Position numbers and translations under genes: made by a program
Shown: positions 44,956 to 53,684 of the stretch, one piece after another
Layout: each line of letters starts with the position of its first letter
Position numbering within the stretch: the stretch's first letter is position 1
The notes under the pieces: model-generated
Seen by the model: only the letters and a program-made list of their open reading frames with translations
Database searches by the model: none
Told to the model about the DNA's origin: nothing
DNA from: Flavobacterium frigoritolerans
GTDB taxonomy: Bacteria > Bacteroidota > Bacteroidia > Flavobacteriales > Flavobacteriaceae
Direction: 5' to 3'
Length of the DNA: 64,000 nucleotides
NCBI RefSeq assembly: GCF_025847275.1
Contig: NZ_JAOZEV010000015.1
Span: 52,882 to 116,881, forward strand

Positions 44956-46005
44956 TTATTCTCCAACAACATATTCAAAACTAGGTCCTGCTACATATCC
45001 CGGATGATTAGGATCCGGAATAGCCAATAGTTTAATAGCATACAATCGTAAAGAATACATTACTCCCATTGCTGTATTAATTTTCTCTGGTTCTCCGTTA
45101 AACGTTTCATGTAAACTATTAAGTAATGAAGTATAGTTGTAATTAAAAAACTTACTATTAACATAAGCTTGAGAATCCTTAGGATAATCATTCATTTTGG
45201 GGTTAGGCCACATATTAGGTACTAGTTTCGGATTGAAAGGAATTTTAGGTTCCCCAAACATATAGCCACCTGCAGGATCTACTTGTATTGTTTTACCTCT
45301 ATAAATTTCTTCAAAACGATAATAGTGAGCCAATTCTTGAACATTTCCATCATCAATTGGAGTAATAAATGGATCAGTTGTAGTCCCTTCTCCCTGATCA
45401 ATTATGATGTCAATTCCTCTTTTTGCAGTTTCTTCATCAATAATTGGAAACAATAAAGTTGAGTCGAAAAATTTCTCATAGGTCATTTGATATTTTGGAT
45501 TACCTACAAATATTGTTTTACCTTCTGCTTTTGCAGCGGCTTCAAGTTCACTTATTATTTCTTTTATTCTGGTATAAAACACACCTATAGTAATTACACC
45601 TGGGCTTACCGCAAGATTATTTATATGGATAGGGTTTTCAGGTTCTTCAATTGCCATAAAAACATCATGTATCAGTTTCAAAGAAAATTTCTCCAGCGGA
45701 ACTACTAACCCTTCTGATACTGACCCTGGTAATGGCCCTGGATATGTTGGGATAAAACCTGGCTTGTTTAAAACTGGCTTTCCTCCTATCGCATTTAATA
45801 TATTACAAGCAATAGATAAATGAAGCATTTCTTCACCAACTACTGAACCTATTAAATTTGATATCTGATCATTACCAGTATCAAAAAGCGTGAAATTTGC
45901 TGTTAAATAAGGCGGAATTGTTGAATGTTCCAACTCAATGGCAGTTTGTAATGCCTTTTTAAGATCTGCAAGAGTTTCTAATTTTATTGTTTTTAAGAAT
46001 ATCAT
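44956..46005 (-). CDS. Ferritin-like protein resembling the C-terminal half of VioB/RebD (imine-dimer synthase)
   Basis: The 349-residue protein belongs to the ferritin-like 'iminophenyl-pyruvate dimer synthase' family. KKALQTAIELEHSTIPPYLT has E24/E26, GSVVGEEMLHLSIACNILNA has E59-x-x-H62, and GGKPVLNKPGFIPTYPGPLP is the conserved loop. In violacein and rebeccamycin synthesis this domain helps couple two indole-3-pyruvate imines. I chose ATG 46005; an ATG at 46062 lies inside the previous gene. It follows the VioB-N-like gene by 25 bases. Confidence 0.78.
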   Translation of the reverse strand: MIFLKTIKLETLADLKKALQTAIELEHSTIPPYLTANFTLFDTGNDQISNLIGSVVGEEMLHLSIACNILNAIGGKPVLNKPGFIPTYPGPLPGSVSEGLVVPLEKFSLKLIHDVFMAIEEPENPIHINNLAVSPGVITIGVFYTRIKEIISELEAAAKAEGKTIFVGNPKYQMTYEKFFDSTLLFPIIDEETAKRGIDIIIDQGEGTTTDPFITPIDDGNVQELAHYYRFEEIYRGKTIQVDPAGGYMFGEPKIPFNPKLVPNMWPNPKMNDYPKDSQAYVNSKFFNYNYTSLLNSLHETFNGEPEKINTAMGVMYSLRLYAIKLLAIPDPNHPGYVAGPSFEYVVGE

Positions 46006-46030
46006 AATCAATTTTTTATTTTTATGAGTA

Positions 46031-47773
46031 CTATGCTTTATTTTCAGTTGCTGTATTATCAATAATACTTTGCAAGTAATTCAAGATAACAGTCTTTTTA
46101 TATTTAGAAAGATCTCTCGTTGCAGGCATATAATTGGGATCTTCGGGATCTTTGCTAAAAACTAAATGTAATATTTGGGCGTTATTTTCAAACACCGCTC
46201 TATCAGCCAGATTAAAGATTCCTTTCGACATCAACGGATACAAATTGGCATATTGCTGCATGATAGGCTGGATAAAACTGTCCCAATCAAGCACTATTTC
46301 TGTGGCTGGAGCACCAGAGTAAATCAAAAGACTAATAAAATTAGATTGATTACAATCTTTAGCAAATTTTTGTGTACTTAAAGTATATGAAATTCCATAC
46401 ACTTGCCCATCAATATATACTCTTGGGTTTCCAGGATCAGGAGCTATAAACTCTAATCTAGCTTTTCCGTTTGCATCTGTCGTAATTTCAACTGGCTTTT
46501 TCCCAGAAAAATAAAGTATTGGCGGGACTCCTATTACTGGCACAACTGGTGGTGGTGGTGAAGCGAGTAATTTTTTCGTGTCATCTTGTAATTGAATAAT
46601 TGCATTTGGAAGCGCTTTTCCAAGATGGGTTGCATGAAAATTAACCTTACAATTATCATCCGGATCTAATCGAAATACGAATTGATCAGCACATACATAG
46701 TCGACTGACTCCGCATAAATTGCAGTTGAAGTTCGGGTTGTTTCTAAAGTAAAAACATTCTTTGGAGAAGTTATAATCTGCGTAATAGCAAGTGGATACT
46801 TAGTTGCAAGATTCAGTTGTTCATCTGAGAGTGGAAAAGTAAAGATTCCAGATGTCCCCATATACCAATCCGGACTTGCGTAATCTATTTTCCCAATATC
46901 CACATAGCCTTCTGATTTACCACTATTTGTATCTATAACAAGGTGTAAATCTACAATTGATTTTACGACTCCACCAGTATTAAATTGTAAAGCATTTCCA
47001 AAGTCAAGTACGACTTGTTTCAATTTTTCATCTACTAAGGCTGTAGCATAATTGTAAGTCTTTCCTAAAGGAAATAATTGTCTTCCCAATACGAAATGTT
47101 TAGGTTCAATGCTACTTGAAGGTCCAATTGAACCTGCAATTCTTCCCAATGTAAATCCAGCAGAAGTATTATCTCCGTTATATCTATCCACAGTAAACTG
47201 TATTGATAATTGCTTAGCACTTACAGCTTTTAACTCATTAAGATATCTAGAATTCACTATTCCAAAATTCCAATCAATATTTTTTATAATCGACTGATAC
47301 GAAGCTGCTGCTGCTCCATCGGCTGTTTTATCAACCGACCTTGAAAACCAAATATTAGTGAATGCAGCCACTTCATAATCTCCTTTCACAAGGGTATTTC
47401 CTTCATTACTTACAATTCGTACAATAAACCCCCAAAGCTCAGAAACCATTTGTTGTTGAGTATCCAAATCTACAATTTTGCCTGCGGTACGCGCATCAGT
47501 ATCCATTACAGACATACCAATGATCGGATCTAATAGTGGATTATCAGTACTTGTTCCATCTTGATACGTAACACTTGTAATTTTGCAACCTATAAATCGC
47601 CAGTTTCCGGTACCATCAGGATTCCACCAACCGTTTTCCTGACCTTGGCCATAATTTTGATACTTAGTTTCAAATGTTTCATTATTAAAATGTGTAGGAT
47701 CATTATTGACAGTCGAAGGATCGGCCTGGAACTGTCCTGAAAAGGTAAGACGAGGGACGTTTAAATATGACAT
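46031..47773 (-). CDS. VioB N-terminal-like protein
   Basis: The 580-residue protein opens MSYLNVPRLTFSGQFQADPS, like VioB, whose N-terminus has the pattern L-x-F/V-P-R-L-x-F-x-G and then a NxDPTH-like segment. The rest is beta-rich with Trp-containing segments (ENGWWNPDGTGNWRFIG). In VioB this part is fused to the ferritin-like domain; here the two parts are separate consecutive genes. It has no signal peptide. It is the first gene of the nine-gene operon, with a -7 box at 47877-47884 and a 28-base palindrome beside it. Confidence 0.65.
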   Translation of the reverse strand: MSYLNVPRLTFSGQFQADPSTVNNDPTHFNNETFETKYQNYGQGQENGWWNPDGTGNWRFIGCKITSVTYQDGTSTDNPLLDPIIGMSVMDTDARTAGKIVDLDTQQQMVSELWGFIVRIVSNEGNTLVKGDYEVAAFTNIWFSRSVDKTADGAAAASYQSIIKNIDWNFGIVNSRYLNELKAVSAKQLSIQFTVDRYNGDNTSAGFTLGRIAGSIGPSSSIEPKHFVLGRQLFPLGKTYNYATALVDEKLKQVVLDFGNALQFNTGGVVKSIVDLHLVIDTNSGKSEGYVDIGKIDYASPDWYMGTSGIFTFPLSDEQLNLATKYPLAITQIITSPKNVFTLETTRTSTAIYAESVDYVCADQFVFRLDPDDNCKVNFHATHLGKALPNAIIQLQDDTKKLLASPPPPVVPVIGVPPILYFSGKKPVEITTDANGKARLEFIAPDPGNPRVYIDGQVYGISYTLSTQKFAKDCNQSNFISLLIYSGAPATEIVLDWDSFIQPIMQQYANLYPLMSKGIFNLADRAVFENNAQILHLVFSKDPEDPNYMPATRDLSKYKKTVILNYLQSIIDNTATENKA

Positions 47774-47876
47774 ATTACTATTTTAAGTTTATAATTAATT
47801 AGGTAGATTCTTAGTGGGGGCAATTATGCAAAAAATATAATTTCATGAAATTGTCAGATTTAATATTTGCATAATT

Positions 47877-47884
47877 CAAATTTA
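47877..47884 (-). promoter_or_regulatory. Candidate -7 box of the VioB-like/ebo operon
   Basis: TAAATTTG on the minus strand fits TAnnTTTG. The leader would be about 100 bases. The -33 position falls at the edge of the 28-base palindrome (47901-47928). Confidence 0.5.
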
Positions 47885-47900
47885 ACAAGTTAAATAGCGC

Positions 47901-47928
47901 TAAAATCAGGTATAAATACCTGATTTTA
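47901..47928. promoter_or_regulatory. Perfect 28-bp palindrome, operator candidate for the operon
   Basis: TAAAATCAGGTAT (47901-47913) and its exact reverse complement (47916-47928) are separated by AA. It begins 17 bases upstream of the -7 box, so a bound dimer would cover the -33 region. The central CAGGTAT/ATACCTG is unlike the surrounding AT-rich DNA. A transcribed hairpin is the alternative, but it lies upstream of the presumed start site. Confidence 0.6.
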
Positions 47929-48047
47929 AAAATAAAAGAACATTTCTTTTCATGACAATTTTATTTCAAATAATCCTTTAATCCTAAATATTAATAATTT
48001 AGCTTTCGCAGAAACAAAAAAACTAACACTAACCTAAAATAAACAGA

Positions 48048-48164
48048 ATGAATATAGTCGAACTCAATTTCTCGATCGTAATCTTGATTTTTGGTTCACT
48101 TATTATGCTTTCATTTCTAAAAATTACAAATCCACTAAACGTATATCAAAGCACTTTGCATTGA
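48048..48164 (+). pseudogene. Remnant of a membrane-anchored regulator gene (N-terminal fragment)
   Basis: A 38-codon frame starting at ATG 48048 reads MNIVELNFSIVILIFGSLIM then LSFLKITNPLNVYQ. The hydrophobic start followed by F-L-x-x-T-N-P-L-x-V resembles the N-terminus of seven-helix AraC regulators of Flavobacteria, which continue for over 300 residues; here the frame stops at once. I read it as a truncated relic, though a real small membrane peptide is possible. Confidence 0.35.
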
Positions 48165-48182
48165 TTATTTTTATTCTAATGA

Positions 48183-48260
48183 AAATCAATAAACGAATTA
48201 GGAATTAATTATCTACGTACCGAAGTGGCAATTAGTGATGCTTTGAAATATTTTCAGTAA
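48183..48260 (+). pseudogene. Remnant C-terminal gene fragment
   Basis: Directly after the first relic a frame between stops reads KSINELGINYLRTEVAISDA then LKYFQ. It has no start codon but has protein-like composition and a C-terminus-like end. It probably is the tail of a deleted gene; the family is not recognised. Confidence 0.3.
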
Positions 48261-48340
48261 AAAAATAAAAAATAAAAGAACCTCAACTATAGTATTGTTA
48301 ACTTTGTAAATCTCTAATTTCATAAGAAATAAAGTCTATA

Positions 48341-48901
48341 ATGCTTAAACACTATTCGGTAGCAATATATCCTCCTGAACCAATCATTGCTATAATTAAA
48401 GCAATGAAAGAACAACTAGCTAAGGAAGTCGGATGGTTTAATAGCAAAAACTCGGTTGCGCATAATACCATTTGCGAATTCAAAGTTTCCGACAAAGAAC
48501 TTGAACTTGTCAAATCTAAATTAAACCGATTGTGCGATAGTTTTGAACCATTTGAAATACAATTAGACCGTTTTAATTCATACACAAATGGTGCATTTGT
48601 TATAACTCCTAATGAAGTTTCTAAAAACAAATTAAAACCAATCATGAAACGGGTTCAACAATCGCTTCTTATCACTAATATGAAAAAAAGCGATAACCCA
48701 CATCTATCAATTGCCCGAAGATTAAGCCCAGAGAACATCAAAATTGCAAACCAGATTTTTACCACAGTCGATATCAATTTTGTATGCGATAACATTGTAT
48801 TGAGACAGTTTGACGATACCATAAAACAATTTATAGTAATTGATACTTTCAAATTTAATAGTAACCCGCAACCAGAGTTAATACAAGGAACTCTTTTTTA
48901 G
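48341..48901 (+). CDS. 2H phosphoesterase (2'-5' RNA ligase superfamily) protein
   Basis: The 186-residue protein has the two catalytic tetrapeptides of the 2H family: H41-x-T43 (VAHNTICEF) and H121-x-S123 (NPHLSIAR), spaced as usual, with the fold's expected strands (HYSVAIYPPEPI at the start). Members are cyclic phosphodiesterases or RNA ligase-like enzymes; the substrate is unknown. A -7 box TAACTTTG lies at 48299-48306. It stands alone upstream of an AraC gene. Confidence 0.87.
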   Translation: MLKHYSVAIYPPEPIIAIIKAMKEQLAKEVGWFNSKNSVAHNTICEFKVSDKELELVKSKLNRLCDSFEPFEIQLDRFNSYTNGAFVITPNEVSKNKLKPIMKRVQQSLLITNMKKSDNPHLSIARRLSPENIKIANQIFTTVDINFVCDNIVLRQFDDTIKQFIVIDTFKFNSNPQPELIQGTLF

Positions 48902-48938
48902 AATAAAAGCGATTTAAATCCCCAATAAATTTATTTTG

Positions 48939-48946
48939 TATATTTG
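48939..48946 (+). promoter_or_regulatory. -7 box for the AraC gene
   Basis: TATATTTG fits TAnnTTTG exactly and ends 19 bases before the ATG at 48966; no -33 TTTG is present. Confidence 0.5.
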
Positions 48947-48965
48947 AATCTTACAAGTCCTTTAT

Positions 48966-49895
48966 ATGAAAACGACTTCAATCGACCAATTTTATAAAGA
49001 AATTACAAAAGGTTCAGATATTGAACCTAGCTCGCTATTACCCAATGATATAAAAAAAGAAATTGGACACTTTAATGTTTTTAATATAAAAGAGCTTTGG
49101 GAAAAATTTCAGGATAAACCCGTTATGGCTTATGATCGAAGAGCTTATTATAAAATAAGTTTGATCCGAGGAAAAAACAGAGCTGAATATGCAAACAAAG
49201 TAATTGACATTAAAAAAAATGCCATCTTGTTTGCAACTCCTAAAATACCTTACCATTATGTTCCTCTAAACACAGACCAATCAGGTCATTTTTGTGTTTT
49301 TACATCCGAATTTATAACCGGAAATAAAAACGGAATAGAACTAGATGAGCTTCCTATATTTAAATCCGATGGCTATCCTATTTTTGAGCTTAGCGATGAC
49401 GAAACTACCGAAATCGAGCTAATTTTCAAAAAGATACACACAGAAATTAATTCTGATTATGCCTATAAATATGATTTAATTCGTAATTATGTGTCAGAAT
49501 TAATCCATTTTGGACAAAAACTACAACCTATAACAGCTTTATATTCCAAACATAATTCGGCAGCAAGAGTTTCTTCTTTGTTTATAGAATTGCTTGAAAG
49601 ACAATTTCCCATAGAGTCTCCACATCAAAAAATAGAATTAAAAACGGCCAAAGACTTTGCTGCTCGATTATCTATTCATGTAAACCACCTTAATAAAGTA
49701 CTAAAAGAAAATACAGGTAAAACTACTACCGAATTAATAAGTAGCCGACTAACACAAGAAGCAAAAATTTTACTAAAAGAAACCAACTGGAATGTATCTG
49801 AAATTGCATACACACTTGGCTTTGAAGAGTTAGCTCATTTTTCTAATTTCTTCAAAAAACAAACCACACTTACTCCCTTATCATTCCGATTATAA
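48966..49895 (+). CDS. AraC-family transcriptional regulator
   Basis: The 309-residue regulator has an N-terminal ligand domain and a C-terminal double HTH: AKDFAARLSIHVNHLNKVLK for the first helix pair and NVSEIAYTLGFEELAHFSNF for the second, then FKKQTTLTPLSFRL. It lies 101 bases before a short-chain dehydrogenase gene on the same strand, which it probably activates. It is also near the VioB-like/ebo operon but reads away from it. Confidence 0.92.
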   Translation: MKTTSIDQFYKEITKGSDIEPSSLLPNDIKKEIGHFNVFNIKELWEKFQDKPVMAYDRRAYYKISLIRGKNRAEYANKVIDIKKNAILFATPKIPYHYVPLNTDQSGHFCVFTSEFITGNKNGIELDELPIFKSDGYPIFELSDDETTEIELIFKKIHTEINSDYAYKYDLIRNYVSELIHFGQKLQPITALYSKHNSAARVSSLFIELLERQFPIESPHQKIELKTAKDFAARLSIHVNHLNKVLKENTGKTTTELISSRLTQEAKILLKETNWNVSEIAYTLGFEELAHFSNFFKKQTTLTPLSFRL

Positions 49896-49971
49896 TTAAT
49901 TGCATTTGAATTTTGCAAACATCTGATTGAAATTTACAATTAGCTAGTTAACCTTCACATTTACCTTTGTT

Positions 49972-49979
49972 CTTTCATT
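49972..49979 (+). promoter_or_regulatory. -7 box for the SDR gene
   Basis: TACCTTTG fits TAnnTTTG and lies 18 bases before the ATG. The lack of a -33 element fits an activator-dependent promoter, perhaps the neighbouring AraC protein. Confidence 0.5.
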
Positions 49980-49996
49980 TATAAACAAATATAAAA

Positions 49997-50764
49997 ATGG
50001 TAGCAAATACAAAAATAGCCTTAGTAACTGGAGGCAGCAGAGGATTAGGAAAAAATATGGCAATCAGTATTGCTAAAAAAGGAATCGACGTAATACTTAC
50101 CTATAATAGTAATGAAGATGAAGCTAAAATCGTAGTATCTGAAATTGAAAAATTGGGGCAAAAAGCTGTCGCCTTACAACTTAATACTGGCGGAAATATA
50201 AAAAGTTTTGATGTTTTTTATACCCAAATTGCAACTGCATTGAGAGATACTTTTCACGCAGAACGTTTTGACTTCTTAATCAATAATGCAGGTATTGGAA
50301 TTAATACTCCTTTTTCAGAAACTACCGAGGATCAATTTGATCAATTAATGAACATCAACTACAAAGGAGTCTATTTTTTGACCCAAAAAGCATTGCCTTT
50401 TTTAAAAGACGGAGGACGAATAATTAATATTTCAACAGGATTAGCACGATTTACCGGACCTGGTTATTCTGCATATGCATCTATGAAAGGGGCAATAGAA
50501 ACACTTACAAAATATTTGGCAAAAGAGCTTGGTAGCCGCAAAATCACAGTCAATGTTGTAGCACCAGGAGCTATAGAAACTGATTTTGGAGGTGGAGCTG
50601 TTAGAGATATTCAACAATATAATGATTATGTGAAATCAGTAACAGCATTAGGTCGTGCCGGATTACCTGATGATATTGGCGGTGTTGTAGCTTTTTTATG
50701 TACCGAAGATGCCCGATGGATTAATGCACAACGCATTGAAGTTTCGGGAGGAATGAATCTGTAA
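49997..50764 (+). CDS. Short-chain dehydrogenase/reductase (SDR)
   Basis: The 255-residue enzyme has the NAD(P)-binding TGGSRGLGKNMA, NNAGIG, catalytic S146 (INISTG) and the Y160-x-x-x-K164 motif (YSAYASMKGA), and ends in the SDR pattern RIEVSGGMNL. It reduces a carbonyl or oxidises an alcohol; the substrate is not readable. It is paired with the upstream AraC regulator and followed by a hairpin. Confidence 0.93.
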   Translation: MVANTKIALVTGGSRGLGKNMAISIAKKGIDVILTYNSNEDEAKIVVSEIEKLGQKAVALQLNTGGNIKSFDVFYTQIATALRDTFHAERFDFLINNAGIGINTPFSETTEDQFDQLMNINYKGVYFLTQKALPFLKDGGRIINISTGLARFTGPGYSAYASMKGAIETLTKYLAKELGSRKITVNVVAPGAIETDFGGGAVRDIQQYNDYVKSVTALGRAGLPDDIGGVVAFLCTEDARWINAQRIEVSGGMNL

Positions 50765-50786
50765 AACTTCTTTGTCTTAAAAAAAT

Positions 50787-50812
50787 TAAGCTCCGTGAAA
50801 ATAGGAGCTTAA
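50787..50812 (+). terminator. Hairpin after the SDR gene
   Basis: TTAAGCTCC and GGAGCTTAA form a 9-base stem with an 8-base loop 22 bases after the stop. The T tract is weak (TTAATCTT). Confidence 0.6.
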
Positions 50813-50983
50813 TTAATCTTAAAACAATTACAATCAGTTATTCCTTTTTACAAAATTATTTTATTTTTTTATCAGACCATAATAACAATACAGTAAGAAT
50901 GCACATTATAAGCGAATTATAGATGGCAGACTGGGGAGAAAAAAATTATAAAAACGACAATACAATGGTTCCGTAAAAAACAA

Positions 50984-51011
50984 AAAAGCATCCGCCTGAG
51001 GAGGATGCTTT
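50984..51011 (-). terminator. Terminator of the DUF695 gene
   Basis: On the minus strand AAAGCATCC (51011-51003) pairs with GGATGCTTT (50993-50985), followed by TTTGTTTTTT. It lies just after the DUF695 stop codon. Confidence 0.85.
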
Positions 51012-51064
51012 AAATGTACTATACCCAATAAAACATTGAGAGTATTTACTCTTAAAAGCCTAAG

Positions 51065-52162
51065 CTAGTTCATAAACCTACTAAATGATTCCCAGTATTT
51101 ATCTTTATAAATCTCATATTCAATATCAACCTGTGAACCAAATTGGTTTTTAATTTCTTCAAGCACTATTGAAGGCTTTCTGAAGTCTTTGCAGGCAAAA
51201 TAAATCTCTCTTAAACTATCTGCTGTTTCCCGCCCTAAATTTAAATAACCTTCTGAATCTTTAAGTTTTACCATTAAAAAATCATCTTCAATTTCATTTA
51301 ACAAATTAAACGTTTCGTTATCAGGAAATCCATTATTATCCTCTCCGTTATATCCTATTTTTATGGAAACAATCCAAGGATGCGAAGGTTTTGCATCCCA
51401 TTCAAACAATGTCGAATTAATAACTGCCATTAAAGGCATCCCATTATTAAGTGTAGCTTCAAGGTTTGCATAACCATCATTTTCAGTATCATGTCTTATC
51501 CCTTCATATTTTTCTACAAATTCTTTTTGTCTCCAAATTAAGAAATCCTTCAGTTTTTCAATAGGCACTAACTCTTTAGTAGCATCAGCGGAACCAATCA
51601 CATTAATACTATCAATATTTTCAGTAAAATGCAGTTCACCAAGATAATTATCCAAAAAGATAAATGTTCCATTCGTAATAGTCGATTCGATCTCTTTAGT
51701 ACAATCTAAATGAACAATTGTAATATCTATTTTATCCGGAAATTCATTTTCATCATTTGAATAAAAAAACAAATTGTCTTTATCAAAAGTACAACCATTC
51801 ATTTGTATTCCTAAATTATTAATCTCTACTGCTGGTTTTAATGCAGTAAATTTCCAATTCGGAAGATCAGGAGCAGCATTAACCAATTCTTCTACAAAAA
51901 CAATATTTTTAATATTACCATCGGCAGTTAAAACTAATTCTGCAGTAGTATCATTTGTCATTCCTGCCAAAAAGAAGTAGCCTTCTTTTAACTCACCCAA
52001 TTTAGGAGATAATTTATCAAAAAAATCTTTTTCAATATTTTCCCCTTTACTCATCACTGCTTTAAAAAAATCTTTTTCGTTTTTTTCAAACCAATTCCAA
52101 AAATCAGCGTACGATTTTATAGCTATGTCTTTTTTTCCTAAAATACTATTGATTAATCCCAT
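51065..52162 (-). CDS. DUF695 domain protein
   Basis: The 365-residue cytoplasmic protein has a C-terminal DUF695-like domain (about residues 255-365, HPWIVSIKIGYNGEDNNGFP then LLNEIEDDFLMVKLKDSEG). The N-terminal half (SYADFWNWFEKNEKDFFKAV) is shared with a group of Bacteroidota proteins of unknown role. No catalytic motif is visible. It forms its own unit with a strong terminator. Confidence 0.75.
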   Translation of the reverse strand: MGLINSILGKKDIAIKSYADFWNWFEKNEKDFFKAVMSKGENIEKDFFDKLSPKLGELKEGYFFLAGMTNDTTAELVLTADGNIKNIVFVEELVNAAPDLPNWKFTALKPAVEINNLGIQMNGCTFDKDNLFFYSNDENEFPDKIDITIVHLDCTKEIESTITNGTFIFLDNYLGELHFTENIDSINVIGSADATKELVPIEKLKDFLIWRQKEFVEKYEGIRHDTENDGYANLEATLNNGMPLMAVINSTLFEWDAKPSHPWIVSIKIGYNGEDNNGFPDNETFNLLNEIEDDFLMVKLKDSEGYLNLGRETADSLREIYFACKDFRKPSIVLEEIKNQFGSQVDIEYEIYKDKYWESFSRFMN

Positions 52163-52276
52163 TATCTATACTCTTGTTTTTCTATAAATTATTTTACAGT
52201 TCGTTATGTATTATTTTACTTTCAAATATAACAAAAGAGCAAGACATTTAAAAAATAAATTAACAAATTCAAGCTA

Positions 52277-53500
52277 CTACTCTGACGTTTCAAGCTGAAG
52301 CACTACATTTTGATATTTTTCTCCCAAAGAAAAAACCTGTTCAGCCAAAAACATTAAAACAACTGGAATAATAAAGAATTCTACTTCATTCACAACATAT
52401 AGAAAATAAGTCGTACAAATAAAAATACGGAAATATTCAAGGTAATAAATCCACTTTCGTTGTTCTAACAGCGCTCCGCAATTGATAAGAGTAATTATGA
52501 TAAAAGACAAAACAAACATTCTATCAGATGGATCCAAAGAATCAAAATAATAAGTAAAAATAGTTAGCAAAAACGTACTTATACCAAGCTGTAAATAAAG
52601 GTAATTCTTGAATTTAAGTCGGTGACTTGGATTGTCTTTGTCTTGAAGAAAACGCTTTTCTAGTATTGGACGGATATCTTGATCCATATCGGCAGGACTT
52701 CCAAATATAGCATTCCAACGGGCTTTAAAACCTTTGGAACGTTTCCATAGTTCATAAATTTCAAAATAATAATGAAAATGCTGCCAAAGAAAACTATAAC
52801 TTTTTAAAGGATGCGTTAATCCGTATTTAGGTTGTTCTTCCTCTTCCTGAAAAGTTCCAAAAATCCGATCCCAAAACGTAAACATGTCACCGTAGTTTTT
52901 ATCCAAATATTTCTCATCAGAAGCGTGGTGAATGCCATGAACTGAAGGTGTGACAAAAACATATTCTAACCATTTTATTCTCTTTATAACCTGCGTGTGC
53001 GTAAAAAAAGAATAAGCACCATGCACAATTAGCATTGTAATAACCATCTTGGGATGAAAACCTATAAACGGCAATACGCACCAAAAACCAGTACGAATAA
53101 TTGCCTGAAAAGTGGTTATTCTTGCTGCAGCTGTAAAATTAAATTCACTGCTGTGGTGATGTACAATATGTGCTGCCCAGAAAAAATTTACCTCATGTCC
53201 CAATCTGTGGTACCAATACCAAACAAAATCTGTAGCTAGAATTAGTCCAATCCAAACTAGAAAATTACTCGGAATGTCAAAAATTCTGTAATTATTATAA
53301 ATGTAATAATACAATTGATAAAAACTAGCCGCAATAAAAAGATTAATCAATCGCTCAGCAATACCAATACTTATGTTCGAAACAGAGCTTTCATAATTGA
53401 ATAATTCAGGCCTGTTACTTCGTTTTGCCAATCGAAATTCTATGTAAACAAAAAGAAAAAAAGCAGGCATGGCAAAAGCCAAAAAATTAATATGTTCCAT
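52277..53500 (-). CDS. Sterol desaturase / fatty acid hydroxylase family membrane protein
   Basis: The 407-residue protein has several membrane helices and the histidine clusters of the di-iron fatty acid hydroxylase family: WYHRLGHEVNFFWAAHIVHH with HSSEFN, and SVHGIHHASDEKYLDKNYG. Members hydroxylate or desaturate lipids, including ether lipids and carotenoids. The C-terminal third adds further helices. It lies 184 bases after the glutamate dehydrogenase gene with no clear shared function. Confidence 0.87.
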   Translation of the reverse strand: MEHINFLAFAMPAFFLFVYIEFRLAKRSNRPELFNYESSVSNISIGIAERLINLFIAASFYQLYYYIYNNYRIFDIPSNFLVWIGLILATDFVWYWYHRLGHEVNFFWAAHIVHHHSSEFNFTAAARITTFQAIIRTGFWCVLPFIGFHPKMVITMLIVHGAYSFFTHTQVIKRIKWLEYVFVTPSVHGIHHASDEKYLDKNYGDMFTFWDRIFGTFQEEEEQPKYGLTHPLKSYSFLWQHFHYYFEIYELWKRSKGFKARWNAIFGSPADMDQDIRPILEKRFLQDKDNPSHRLKFKNYLYLQLGISTFLLTIFTYYFDSLDPSDRMFVLSFIIITLINCGALLEQRKWIYYLEYFRIFICTTYFLYVVNEVEFFIIPVVLMFLAEQVFSLGEKYQNVVLQLETSE

Positions 53501-53684
53501 CCTAAAAAAATAACCTGATAGTAATACGTTAAAAATACTGAGTAAAAGACATTTTCATTAACTATATACTTACACAACTAACCACTGCTGTATTTCAAAA
53601 AAAAAAATATCAAAAAAATACAATATGTAGCCAATGAAAATTATCTTAAACCAGTTTAAAGCCAATTCTAAAACTCAATTGCTT

